Below, in pieces: positions 56,900 to 64,000 of a stretch of DNA of 64,000 nt (its first letter is position 1; the number at the start of each line of letters is the position of its first letter). The stretch is taken from contig NZ_JAASRW010000001.1 of assembly GCF_011761355.1 (NCBI RefSeq), forward strand, positions 124,001 to 188,000, in the 5' to 3' direction. Origin of the DNA: Paenibacillus lupini (lineage in GTDB: Bacteria; Bacillota; Bacilli; Paenibacillales; Paenibacillaceae). The position numbers were made by a program, and so were the translations under genes. The notes under the pieces were generated by a model. The model was given only the letters and a program-made list of their open reading frames with translations, had not been told where the DNA came from and searched no databases.

Positions 56900-58237
56900 T
56901 TGAACTCCAGCCCAAGGAAGAAATGGTTTGGCCTAGTTCTCGTTATCTGCGTCTGCATGATCGGACTCTCCGCGCCGTTTCAACATTTTGCCGCATTCCC
57001 GAATGAACTTCGTTTATTCTCCGGCCAACTGAAACGATTACAATATGGAGTTCCCGTACATGCAGAAGTTACCGTGGATCCACGAATGCTTCAAATTAAT
57101 GGCTCAACCCGTCAGTCATTATCAGTCAATTTGAACGACCCAATCTCGTTAGAGCCGCATCAAAGCGGGCAAACGAGCATGAAAGTGAAATTATTTGGTA
57201 AAATCCCGTTTAAGACCGTCAAAGTAAATGTAGTACCGGATTTGCGGGTAATTCCCGGAGGCCAGACAATTGGCGTGAAAGTGAAATCCTCAGGCATTCT
57301 TGTTGTTGGTCATCATCAGGTACGAGCAAGTAACGGTACGAAGGAGTCTCCAGGTGAAAAGGCTGGTCTCCGTTTGGGTGATCTCATTATTAAGATCGAT
57401 GGGCAGAAGATCAATGAAGTACGCAAGGTCGCTGATCTAGTGGAACAAGCAGGTAAACAGCAGCGTCCACTTTCGATCACTTACAAACGCGGCGGTACAA
57501 TTGGGGAAACGAAGCTTTATCCGATCAGAGATGCTGAGGAACGTAATTGGAGGCTTGGTCTCTATATTCGAGACTCCGCAGCAGGTGTGGGTACGTTAAC
57601 ATTCTATGCCCCTGATCAAGGTGTCTACGGTGCTCTTGGCCATGTGATAACGGATATGGATACACAAACGCCAATCGAAGTTGGCGAGGGTCAAATTTTG
57701 CAATCCAGTGTGACGTCCATTAACAAAAGTCAAACTGGCGAACCGGGAGAGAAACGGGCGCATTTTGTGAAGGAAAGCAAAGTTTTAGGGAATATAGAAC
57801 GTAATACACCATTCGGTATTTTTGGCAAGATGAGTGAAAATCCGAATCATAGCTATAGCGAAAAATCAGTTCCGGTGACATTTGCTGAAGAAGTGAAGGA
57901 AGGACCAGCTCAAATTTTGACTGTTGTTAATGGTCAGAAGGTCGAACGATTTGATATTGAAATCGCTCATGTAACCAGACAGCCAGCACCGGCAACGAAA
58001 GGTATGGTTATCAAGATTACCGATAAACGTCTTCTTGATAAAACAGGAGGAATCGTTCAAGGGATGTCTGGATCGCCAATCATTCAGAACGGGAAGCTAG
58101 TTGGAGCAGTAACACATGTATTTGTTAATGATCCTGCTTCTGGTTATGGCTGCTTTATTGAATGGATGCTTCAGGATGCTGGAATCTTGATGAGGGGGCA
58201 GCAACAGCAACAATCCACTCAAGGTACAGCTGCATAA
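56900..58237 (+). CDS. spoIVB: SpoIVB, S55 serine peptidase of forespore signalling
   Basis: SpoIVB is secreted from the forespore and cleaves SpoIVFA to trigger pro-sigma-K processing. TTG 56900 behind GGGAGC gives 445 aa with a short basic start and one helix, as in Bacillus; ATG 56846 would add 18 residues with a weak ribosome site. A PDZ domain spans about 125-210 (AGLRLGDLIIKIDGQKI); the peptidase has His248 in GALGHVITD and Ser in GMSGSP. It lies between recN and spo0A, the conserved order. Confidence 0.94.
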   Translation: MNSSPRKKWFGLVLVICVCMIGLSAPFQHFAAFPNELRLFSGQLKRLQYGVPVHAEVTVDPRMLQINGSTRQSLSVNLNDPISLEPHQSGQTSMKVKLFGKIPFKTVKVNVVPDLRVIPGGQTIGVKVKSSGILVVGHHQVRASNGTKESPGEKAGLRLGDLIIKIDGQKINEVRKVADLVEQAGKQQRPLSITYKRGGTIGETKLYPIRDAEERNWRLGLYIRDSAAGVGTLTFYAPDQGVYGALGHVITDMDTQTPIEVGEGQILQSSVTSINKSQTGEPGEKRAHFVKESKVLGNIERNTPFGIFGKMSENPNHSYSEKSVPVTFAEEVKEGPAQILTVVNGQKVERFDIEIAHVTRQPAPATKGMVIKITDKRLLDKTGGIVQGMSGSPIIQNGKLVGAVTHVFVNDPASGYGCFIEWMLQDAGILMRGQQQQQSTQGTAA

Positions 58238-58255
58238 TGAAGCTTTAAATGAATA

Positions 58256-58301
58256 AAACCGCTGGTTGGCCCGTATTAAGCCATCAGCGGTTTCTTATTT
58301 T
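58256..58301 (+). terminator. Intrinsic terminator of spoIVB
   Basis: AAACCGCTGGTTGG and CCATCAGCGGTTT pair with one mismatch, then TTCTTATTTTC. Confidence 0.85.
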
Positions 58302-58326
58302 CTGAACGTCAATAAATGGTTGGATT

Positions 58327-58333
58327 TGTCGAA
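58327..58333 (+). promoter_or_regulatory. 0A box 1
   Basis: TGTCGAA is a perfect Spo0A-binding core on the plus strand, 183 bp before the spo0A start. Confidence 0.65.
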
Positions 58334-58397
58334 TATTTCCGAAGCACATCATAAATTGTAATAAATTATTTATTATAACGAAAAAGATTAAAAAATC

Positions 58398-58428
58398 AAA
58401 GGAAAAAATTTTTCGACAGAAGGAATTT
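58398..58428 (+). promoter_or_regulatory. Sigma-H promoter of spo0A
   Basis: AAAGGAAAA (58398-58406) and AAGGAATTT (58420-58428) fit RNAGGAWWW and RNNGAATWW fully, with a 13-bp gap, one more than usual. Bacillus spo0A has a sigma-H promoter of this kind (Ps). Confidence 0.7.
58412..58418 (-). promoter_or_regulatory. 0A box 2, inside the sigma-H promoter
   Basis: TTCGACA is the complement of the perfect core TGTCGAA. It lies between the -35 and -10 of the sigma-H promoter, so bound Spo0A~P would affect that promoter directly. Confidence 0.65.
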
Positions 58429-58437
58429 AAAGTCACA

Positions 58438-58444
58438 TGTCGAA
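58438..58444 (+). promoter_or_regulatory. 0A box 3
   Basis: TGTCGAA on the plus strand, 9 bp after the sigma-H -10, in the early transcribed region. Confidence 0.65.
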
Positions 58445-58509
58445 AACTTAAGTCAAGACAACTAGGGAAGGTAATCGCGAGTGAATACCAATTAAGGGAG
58501 GACCAGACC

Positions 58510-59325
58510 TTGCACAAGATCGAAGTATTGCTGGCAGATGACAATCGTGAATTCACCAATTTATTATCCGAATACATATCGGATCAAAATGATATGAACG
58601 TAAGCGGAGTTGCTTATAACGGTGAAGAGGTATTGTCTTATTTCGAAGAAGGCAGAAAAATACCTGATGTTCTTATTCTTGATATTATAATGCCGCATTT
58701 AGATGGTTTAGGCGTATTGGAACGTATCAAAGAAATGAATATTTCTCCAATGCCGAAAATCATCATGCTAACCGCATTTGGTCAAGAAAACATCACTCAA
58801 AAAGCCGTTCAGCTTGGCGCGTCATATTATATTTTGAAACCATTCGATATGGAAATCTTAGCGAACCGGATCCGTCAATTGGTGAGCAATACAACGTTTT
58901 CATCCTCGGCATCATTTAGTTCTGCCACAACAACGACGATCAAATCAAACGTCGTCCCACTTGCAAAAGGAAAAAACCTGGACGCGAATATTACAAGTAT
59001 TATCCATGAAATTGGTGTGCCTGCTCACATTAAAGGTTATCAGTATCTGCGTGAAGCTATTACCATGGTGTATAACAACATCGAAATTCTTGGAGCAATT
59101 ACTAAAACGCTTTATCCTGCGATTGCTGAAAAGTTCAAGACGACGCCTTCCCGCGTCGAACGTGCGATTCGCCACGCAATTGAAGTCGCATGGACGCGAG
59201 GCAATATCGACAGCATCAGCCACCTGTTCGGGTATACGATTAACATCAGCAAGTCGAAGCCAACCAATAGCGAATTCATCGCTATGGTAGCGGACAAGCT
59301 GCGGATCGAACATAAAGTTAGCTAA
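58510..59325 (+). CDS. spo0A: Sporulation master regulator Spo0A
   Basis: Spo0A is the phosphorelay response regulator that starts sporulation. TTG 58510 lies 8 nt after GGGAGG. The 271-aa protein has a receiver domain with acidic residues Asp10/Asp11, phosphoacceptor Asp58 in LILDIIMP and Lys in YYILKPFD, a serine/threonine linker at about 130-150 and the conserved DNA-binding domain ([28 protein letters not shown]). Three 0A boxes upstream indicate autoregulation. Confidence 0.98.
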   Translation: MHKIEVLLADDNREFTNLLSEYISDQNDMNVSGVAYNGEEVLSYFEEGRKIPDVLILDIIMPHLDGLGVLERIKEMNISPMPKIIMLTAFGQENITQKAVQLGASYYILKPFDMEILANRIRQLVSNTTFSSSASFSSATTTTIKSNVVPLAKGKNLDANITSIIHEIGVPAHIKGYQYLREAITMVYNNIEILGAITKTLYPAIAEKFKTTPSRVERAIRHAIEVAWTRGNIDSISHLFGYTINISKSKPTNSEFIAMVADKLRIEHKVS

Positions 59326-59330
59326 ACCAA

Positions 59331-59384
59331 AAAACCGCTATTTATTATTGGGTCTGATTTCACCAATATGAAGGCGGTTTTTTT
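59331..59384 (+). terminator. Intrinsic terminator of spo0A
   Basis: AAAACCGC and GCGGTTTT pair around a nested TATTGG/CCAATA stem, followed by a T-run. Confidence 0.85.
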
Positions 59385-59412
59385 CTCCCTAAGAAATCTT
59401 GAGCGCAAGAAT

Positions 59413-59454
59413 AAAAAACACCCCGCTGCACTCTAAGAGTTGTTGCGGGGTGTT
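59413..59454 (-). terminator. Terminator of the DUF2627 gene
   Basis: AACACCCCGC and GCGGGGTGTT pair around a nested ACTCT/AGAGT stem; on the minus strand the hairpin is followed by TTTTTT. Confidence 0.88.
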
Positions 59455-59463
59455 CTATGTAAC

Positions 59464-59757
59464 TTAAGCTTGTGGCTTTGGTGGTCTAGGCCGCTTCGGA
59501 CGGAATCTAGGCGCAACATAATTGCGTTTGCGGTCACGGAAGAAGATCCAGCCGCCGATAAAACCTACTCCAATAGCAAACAATACAAGACCAAACAGGA
59601 AACTGAGCCATTGAAAATCTGGAGTAATCGCATCATTACCGAAAGCAGAGAAGTAATTAAATATAGCATTTTTCATTTTCAGAAAACCAATACAAGCCAG
59701 AATGCCAGGAATGACAAGCAGCAAAACGGCAATTAAACGAGCAGTAACTAATCTCAT
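59464..59757 (-). CDS. yqzF: DUF2627 membrane protein, YqzF-like
   Basis: The 97-aa protein has two hydrophobic helices (about 7-27 and 50-73) and a basic tail with PRFRPKRPRPPKP. B. subtilis yqzF, a DUF2627 gene, occupies the same interval between spo0A and the bkd genes. AAGGAGAA lies upstream of ATG 59757. Function unknown. Confidence 0.8.
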   Translation of the reverse strand: MRLVTARLIAVLLLVIPGILACIGFLKMKNAIFNYFSAFGNDAITPDFQWLSFLFGLVLFAIGVGFIGGWIFFRDRKRNYVAPRFRPKRPRPPKPQA

Positions 59758-59893
59758 GCGTTTGTTGTTCTCCTTATGATCTGATGTACTTTTCTATGAT
59801 ACCTTTTTCTGCTGGTAGTGTCTATTTTGGAAATTTAACGATGTAAATAGGGTTGAAAAAAGGTACAATAGGACGAGTGGTATTAATGATGTG

Positions 59894-59915
59894 GATGCTT
59901 ACGAAGTAAGAATTG
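59894..59915 (+). repeat. Direct repeat copy 1 in the bkd leader
   Basis: A 22-bp sequence beginning GATGCTTACGAAG. Copy 2 lies exactly 70 bp downstream with one mismatch (GTAAG versus GCAAG). It overlaps an inverted repeat AAGAATTGT (59908-59916)/ACAATTCTT (59949-59957), which encloses ATGGT/ACCAT. Confidence 0.8.
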
Positions 59916-59963
59916 TCACAAATTCACCCATAATGGTCTTACCATGTAACAATTCTTTAAGCT

Positions 59964-59985
59964 GATGCTTACGAAGCAAGAATTG
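59964..59985 (+). repeat. Direct repeat copy 2 in the bkd leader
   Basis: Second copy of the 22-bp repeat. Its TTACGAAGCAA is the left arm of the hairpin just before lpdV. Confidence 0.8.
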
Positions 59986-60001
59986 CTTCGTAATTCTTTT
60001 T
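59969..60001 (+). promoter_or_regulatory. Terminator-like hairpin directly before lpdV
   Basis: TTACGAAGCAA and TTGCTTCGTAA form a perfect 11-bp stem with a GAA loop, followed by TTCTTTTT and then the AGGAGGG ribosome site of lpdV. Copy 1 of the repeat can pair with the same right arm, giving an alternative fold. The rest of 59758-60016 shows no clear promoter; no sigma-54-type -24/-12 was seen. Confidence 0.6.
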
Positions 60002-60016
60002 AGGAGGGAATACATA

Positions 60017-61444
60017 ATGACAATCCAAGTGGATGTAGCTGTGCTTGGTGGTGGCCCAGGCGGATATACGGCGGCGATTAGAGCCGCTCAGCTTGGCAAA
60101 AGCGTAGCAATCGTCGAGCTTGATAAGCTAGGCGGCACTTGCTTACATAGAGGTTGTATACCAAGTAAATCGCTTCTTCGGAGCGCGGAAGTATATGCGA
60201 CTTTGCTGGAAGCTGATAAATATGGGATTACGGTGGCAGACGGGGCGTTGTCGCTAAATTTCAATAAAGTACAGGAACGTAAGGAAAAGACGGTTGAGCA
60301 GCTGCATCGCGGCTTGAAAGGCCTTATGAAGAAATACGATATTCAAATTATAAATGGTAAAGGCCGGGTTATTGGTCCTTCCATCTTTTCTCCGCGCAGC
60401 GGTTCGCTGGCAGTAGAACTTGCCGATGGTGAGATGGAGTCGGTTGTATCTACAAACCTTATTATCGCAACGGGCTCAAGGCCTCGTCATCTGCCGGGTC
60501 TAAAACCGGATGGCGTGCATATTTTGTCCAGCGACGATGCTCTTCAGCTTGATAACCTCCCAGCGTCGATTCTCATTGTTGGTGGCGGCGTGATTGGTGT
60601 GGAATGGGCTTCCATGCTGCAGGACTTTGGTGTACAAGTAACACTTGTAGAAGTAGGTGGCAGATTACTGCCAGGTGAAGATGTGGAAGTATCGGCAGAG
60701 CTCACCCGTCTGCTTCGCCGCCGGGGCGTAAGAGTATTAACTAATGTCCAACTAAAGACGGAAGAGTTATCTATAAATGCAGATGAAGTATCCATTCATG
60801 CTGAGACATCGGAAGGTAATATTCTGATTACAGCGAATAAGTTACTTCTGTCTGTTGGCCGTCAAGCAAACATCGAGGGAATTGGCCTTGAAAATACGGA
60901 CATTCAGACGAAAAACGGCTTTATATATGCCAATGAACATGGCCAAACAACTGAGCCACATATTTACGCGATTGGCGATGTCATTGGTGGGGTACAACTT
61001 GCGCACGCAGCAGCACATGAAGGTGTAACAGCGGCTGAGCATATTGCTGGTCACAGGAAAGATGCTATTGATCCAAACCTAATCCCACGTTGTATCTATT
61101 CTCGTCCTGAAGTGGCCTCTTATGGCTTAACTGAAGATAGCGCGCGGTCTAAAGGGCATGATATTAAGACGGGGAAAATTCCATTCCAGGCGATCGGCAA
61201 AGCACTTGTTCTTGGAGAAGCAGATGGCTTCGTGAAAGTTATTGCTGACCGTAAAACAAATGATATCCTAGGCGTCCATATGATAGGTCCTCATGCAACG
61301 GATTTAATATCAGAAGCTTCTCTTGCGGGCTTATTAAACGCTTCGCCATGGGAAGTAGGGCAGCTTATTCATCCACATCCAACCTTATCGGAAGCACTTG
61401 GCGAAGCGATGCTTGCTATTGATGGCAAATCACTGGCTTTGTAG
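60017..61444 (+). CDS. lpdV: Dihydrolipoyl dehydrogenase (E3) of the branched-chain oxoacid complex
   Basis: The 475-aa flavoprotein has an FAD GGGPGGYTAAIRAAQLG fold, the redox disulfide GGTCLHRGCIPSK, an NAD fold IVGGGVIGVEWASM and the C-terminal HPHPTLSEALGEA with the catalytic His-Glu. It reoxidises lipoamide on BkdB. AGGAGGG precedes ATG 60017. Unlike B. subtilis, no ptb, bcd or buk genes come before it here. Confidence 0.93.
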   Translation: MTIQVDVAVLGGGPGGYTAAIRAAQLGKSVAIVELDKLGGTCLHRGCIPSKSLLRSAEVYATLLEADKYGITVADGALSLNFNKVQERKEKTVEQLHRGLKGLMKKYDIQIINGKGRVIGPSIFSPRSGSLAVELADGEMESVVSTNLIIATGSRPRHLPGLKPDGVHILSSDDALQLDNLPASILIVGGGVIGVEWASMLQDFGVQVTLVEVGGRLLPGEDVEVSAELTRLLRRRGVRVLTNVQLKTEELSINADEVSIHAETSEGNILITANKLLLSVGRQANIEGIGLENTDIQTKNGFIYANEHGQTTEPHIYAIGDVIGGVQLAHAAAHEGVTAAEHIAGHRKDAIDPNLIPRCIYSRPEVASYGLTEDSARSKGHDIKTGKIPFQAIGKALVLGEADGFVKVIADRKTNDILGVHMIGPHATDLISEASLAGLLNASPWEVGQLIHPHPTLSEALGEAMLAIDGKSLAL

Positions 61445-61478
61445 TAGTGAAACATTTTCTTTTTCGTCTAAATGCGGT

Positions 61479-61484
61479 TATAAT
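61479..61484 (+). promoter_or_regulatory. Possible -10 element before bkdAA
   Basis: TATAAT with only a weak TTTCTT 17 bp upstream (61456-61461). It could be an internal promoter of the operon. Confidence 0.4.
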
Positions 61485-61504
61485 AAGTAATATCAAGTCT
61501 TAGT

Positions 61505-61524
61505 ACCTGGTTTTAAAATCAGGT
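61505..61524. promoter_or_regulatory. 20-bp palindrome upstream of bkdAA
   Basis: ACCTGGTTTTAAAATCAGGT is symmetric except for one pair and lies just ahead of the AAAGGAGG ribosome site. Possible operator or small leader hairpin. Confidence 0.4.
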
Positions 61525-61542
61525 TAAAGGAGGCAAAACCTC

Positions 61543-62562
61543 ATGAGTCAAAAGGGTTCAACCGAACAAACCTTTCGTCACAATGAACTGGGCTTAAGCA
61601 ATGAGCTAGCCGTTGAAATGTATGCAACGATGGTGCTTTCGCGCAAATTTGACGAGAGAAATATGCTCTTGCAGCGCGCTGGTAAAATCAACTTCCACGT
61701 ATCCGGCATCGGCCAAGAGGTAGCGCAGGTTGCTGCTGCTTTCGCTTTAGACCGGGAGAATGATTATTTCCTGCCTTATTATCGCGATTATGGATTTGTA
61801 CTTGCGGTAGGAATGACTGTAAAAGAACTGATGCTGTCTGTATTCGCAAAAGCGGAAGATCCAAACAGCGGCGGTCGTCAAATGCCTGGCCATTTCGGCA
61901 GCAAGCGTCTTCGAATTGTGACTGGCTCTAGTCCGGTAACTACACAAGTGCCGCATGCAGTAGGCATTGCAATGGCAGCGAAGATGAAGAAGAAGCCAAT
62001 CGTCAGCTTTGTAACATTCGGAGAAGGCTCCAGCAACCAAGGGGACTTCCATGAAGGCTGTAATTTTGCCGGAGTACATAAACTTCCGGTTATCTTAATG
62101 TGTGAGAACAATCAATACGCGATTTCTGTTCCCGTGCATAAGCAGCTTGGCGGACGTGTTGCAGACCGTGCATTGGGTTATGGCTTCCCAGGTTTCCAGG
62201 TTGACGGTAATGACGCGCTGGAAGTATTCCGCGTCGTGAAAGAAGCTCGTGAACGCGCAATTGCTGGCGAAGGTCCAACACTTATTGAAGCAATGATGTA
62301 CCGTCTATCCCCGCATTCTACTTCCGATAATGATCTTGCATACCGTACGAAGGAAGAAGTAGATGAGAACCGGGCGAAGGATGGTATTCCTAAATATAAG
62401 CAATATTTAGAAGAGTGCGGCCTTTGGAACGAGGAGCTGGAAGCTGAGCTTCTGGCACGTATCCGGAAAGTGGTCGATGAAGCAACGGAATATGGCGATA
62501 ACGCTCCGTTCCCTGCACCTGAGTCCGTACTATTGCATGTGTATGCAGAGGAGGGACATTAA
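61543..62562 (+). CDS. bkdAA: Branched-chain 2-oxoacid dehydrogenase E1 alpha subunit
   Basis: The 339-aa protein has the thiamin-diphosphate motif GEGSSNQGDFHEGCNFAG..NNQYAIS, QEVAQVAAAFAL and SPHSTSDND (phosphorylation-loop region). E1 decarboxylates 2-oxo acids from valine, leucine and isoleucine, yielding branched starter CoAs for iso/anteiso fatty acids. It lies 98 bp after lpdV and 1 bp before bkdAB. Confidence 0.93.
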   Translation: MSQKGSTEQTFRHNELGLSNELAVEMYATMVLSRKFDERNMLLQRAGKINFHVSGIGQEVAQVAAAFALDRENDYFLPYYRDYGFVLAVGMTVKELMLSVFAKAEDPNSGGRQMPGHFGSKRLRIVTGSSPVTTQVPHAVGIAMAAKMKKKPIVSFVTFGEGSSNQGDFHEGCNFAGVHKLPVILMCENNQYAISVPVHKQLGGRVADRALGYGFPGFQVDGNDALEVFRVVKEARERAIAGEGPTLIEAMMYRLSPHSTSDNDLAYRTKEEVDENRAKDGIPKYKQYLEECGLWNEELEAELLARIRKVVDEATEYGDNAPFPAPESVLLHVYAEEGH

Positions 62563-62563
62563 G

Positions 62564-63547
62564 ATGGCGAATATGGATTATATCGATGCTATTCGGTTGG
62601 CAATGAAGGAAGAAATGGAACGCGATGAGGATGTATTCGTGCTTGGGGAAGACGTCGGAGTAAAAGGCGGCGTATTCACAACAACAAAAGGTCTTCAGGA
62701 GCAGTTTGGCGAAAGCCGTGTCCTCGATACGCCGCTTGCGGAGTCTGCCATTGCAGGTGTCGCCATTGGTGCAGCCATGTATGGCATGAAGCCAATTGCT
62801 GAAATGCAGTACTCGGACTTTATGTTCCCGGCAACGAACCAGATCATCAGTGAAGCGGCTAAAATTCGTTACCGCTCAAATAACGACTGGACCTGTCCGA
62901 TCGTTATCCGTGCTCCAATCGGCGGCGGTATTTTTGGCGGCTTGTACCATTCCCAATGTCCGGAATCTGTATTTTTTGGTACTCCGGGCCTGAAGATTGT
63001 GGCGCCATACAGAGCTTATGATGCAAAAGGGCTGCTCAAGGCTGCGGTACGCGATCCGGATCCTGTTATTTATTTCGAAAATAAAAAATGCTATAAAATG
63101 ATCAATGGCGATGTGCCGGCTGATGATTATATTGTAGAAATCGGCAAAGCGAATGTGCTTCGTGAGGGCGATGATATTACAGTAATCGGGTACAGCATGC
63201 CTCTTATGTTTGTTGAGCAAGCGGCGGCCGATCTTGAACAGGAAGGCATCAGCACTCATATTCTTGATTTGAGAACCTTGCAGCCATTAGATAAAGAAGC
63301 CATTCTCGCAGCCGTACGCAAGACAGGTAAAGTTCTGATTATTCATGAAGATAACAAAACTGGCGGTGTAGGTGCAGAAGTATCGGCCATTATTGCGGAA
63401 GAGCTGTTGTTTGAGCTGGATGCTCCAATCCAAAGGCTCTGCAGTCCGGATGTACCGGCTATGCCGATCAACCCGCCGGGCGAGAAGTACTACATGCTTA
63501 ATAAAGATAAAGTAAAAGAAGCAATGCGCAATTTGGCGCTATATTAA
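62564..63547 (+). CDS. bkdAB: Branched-chain 2-oxoacid dehydrogenase E1 beta subunit
   Basis: ATG 62564 after GAGGAGGGAC begins MANMDYIDAIRLAMKEEMER; the frame to 62477 overlaps bkdAA and is rejected. The 327-aa protein has LGEDVGVKGGVF, EMQYSDFMFPA, RAPIGGGIFGG and HEDNKTGGVGAEVSA. It pairs with BkdAA in the E1 heterotetramer. Confidence 0.94.
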   Translation: MANMDYIDAIRLAMKEEMERDEDVFVLGEDVGVKGGVFTTTKGLQEQFGESRVLDTPLAESAIAGVAIGAAMYGMKPIAEMQYSDFMFPATNQIISEAAKIRYRSNNDWTCPIVIRAPIGGGIFGGLYHSQCPESVFFGTPGLKIVAPYRAYDAKGLLKAAVRDPDPVIYFENKKCYKMINGDVPADDYIVEIGKANVLREGDDITVIGYSMPLMFVEQAAADLEQEGISTHILDLRTLQPLDKEAILAAVRKTGKVLIIHEDNKTGGVGAEVSAIIAEELLFELDAPIQRLCSPDVPAMPINPPGEKYYMLNKDKVKEAMRNLALY

Positions 63548-63584
63548 GCGGCAAGCACGCGTCAGGTAGGGAGATGAATAGTTA

Positions 63585-64000
63585 ATGAAATCAGTGAAGG
63601 AGATCGTCATTCCTCAGTTGGCGGAATCATTGGTCTCGGCGACAATTGATAAATGGCTGAAGCAGCCTGGTGACCGGATTGAGATGTATGAGCCGATCTG
63701 TGAGCTAATTACAGATAAAGTAAGCGCCGAGCTGCCGTCAACTTTTGCAGGTACAATAGTTGAGATTATGGTTGGCAACGGTGAGACAGTTCCTGTTGGT
63801 ACTCCTGTATGTCGTGTAGAGACTGAAGTGGCATCCTCAGAAGCTGCTCCAGCTTCTTCAGGGGCTAACGGTGCACCAGCGTTTGAAAGCTCGCAAGCAG
63901 CAGATGATGGCGATAAATCGATGCGCAATCGTTTTTCTCCGGTTGTACAGCAGTTAGCTGCTGAGCATGGCATTCGTCTAGCTGACGTGCAGGGAACAGG
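63585..64000 (+). CDS. bkdB: Dihydrolipoamide acyltransferase (E2) BkdB, 3' end outside the window
   Basis: From ATG 63585 the frame runs to the window end (138 codons). It has an N-terminal lipoyl domain with ITDKVSAE, where Lys carries lipoate, an Ala/Ser-rich linker, and the start of a peripheral subunit-binding domain (RNRFSPVVQQLAAEHGI). GGGAGATG lies rather far upstream. The catalytic domain is not seen. Fourth gene of the bkd operon. Confidence 0.9.
   Translation, partial: MKSVKEIVIPQLAESLVSATIDKWLKQPGDRIEMYEPICELITDKVSAELPSTFAGTIVEIMVGNGETVPVGTPVCRVETEVASSEAAPASSGANGAPAFESSQAADDGDKSMRNRFSPVVQQLAAEHGIRLADVQGT

Overview
The window is a gene-dense chromosomal segment of an endospore-forming member of the Bacillota, most likely Paenibacillus or a close relative in Paenibacillaceae. 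The evidence is gene content and order: a complete spoIIIAA-AH operon, spo0A, spoIVB, a gerP operon, the yqhO-yqhQ-yqhR-aroQ-yqhT-efp block, accBC-yqhY-nusB-folD-xseAB-ispA-dxs-tlyA-argR-recN-spoIVB-spo0A in Bacillus-like order, strong Shine-Dalgarno sequences, and many TTG and GTG starts. I see no prophage, insertion sequence, CRISPR array, rRNA or tRNA gene. Most of the sequence is ordinary core genome, so the interest lies mainly in regulatory DNA and a few lineage-specific small genes.

Layout. 1-8.2 kb: end of ypuI, a DUF1540 protein, a YlmA-type ATPase, a membrane-anchored alpha/beta hydrolase, a queuosine-precursor transporter (minus strand), helD, and a PAS-HTH regulator (minus strand). 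8.4-16.5 kb: a small zinc-knuckle protein, then the glycogen operon glgB-glgC-glgD-glgA plus a GH15 glucoamylase-like gene. 16.6-19.3 kb: a YjcZ-like peptide and gerPA-E on the minus strand under a sigma-K-type promoter, divergent from an Hsp20-like gene. 19.4-27.1 kb: two small membrane proteins, zur, yidD, a T-box leader with metG, znuA-znuC-znuB, ccdA and mntR, i.e. a metal-homeostasis neighbourhood. 27.1-27.5 kb: a nested palindromic element. 27.5-37.2 kb: a uracil-DNA glycosylase, the yqhO-to-efp block, aspartokinase, a second palindromic element, a DUF441 protein, and comB/comA for sulfolactate.

37.4-43.4 kb: yqhV and the SpoIIIA channel operon behind a sigma-E-like promoter. 43.6-53.9 kb: fatty-acid initiation (accB, accC), Asp23/AmaP envelope-stress proteins, nusB, folD, exonuclease VII, and isoprenoid precursor synthesis (ispA, dxs), then tlyA. 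54.0-58.2 kb: an uncharacterised membrane-anchored protein, argR, recN and spoIVB. Two near-consensus LexA boxes lie at the head of this group, one of them inside the promoter. 58.3-59.3 kb: spo0A with a sigma-H-like promoter and three perfect 0A boxes. 59.4-64 kb: DUF2627 (minus strand), then the branched-chain 2-oxoacid dehydrogenase operon lpdV-bkdAA-bkdAB-bkdB, cut by the window end and preceded by a structured leader with a 22-bp direct repeat.

The most unusual items are the apparent SOS control of the 54.1-kb gene together with argR-recN, the PD-(D/E)XK-like but motif-degenerate protein it encodes, two large intergenic palindromic elements, the bkd leader, and hairpins framing the nusB start. 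All functional calls come from reading motifs and gene order; no database search was run.
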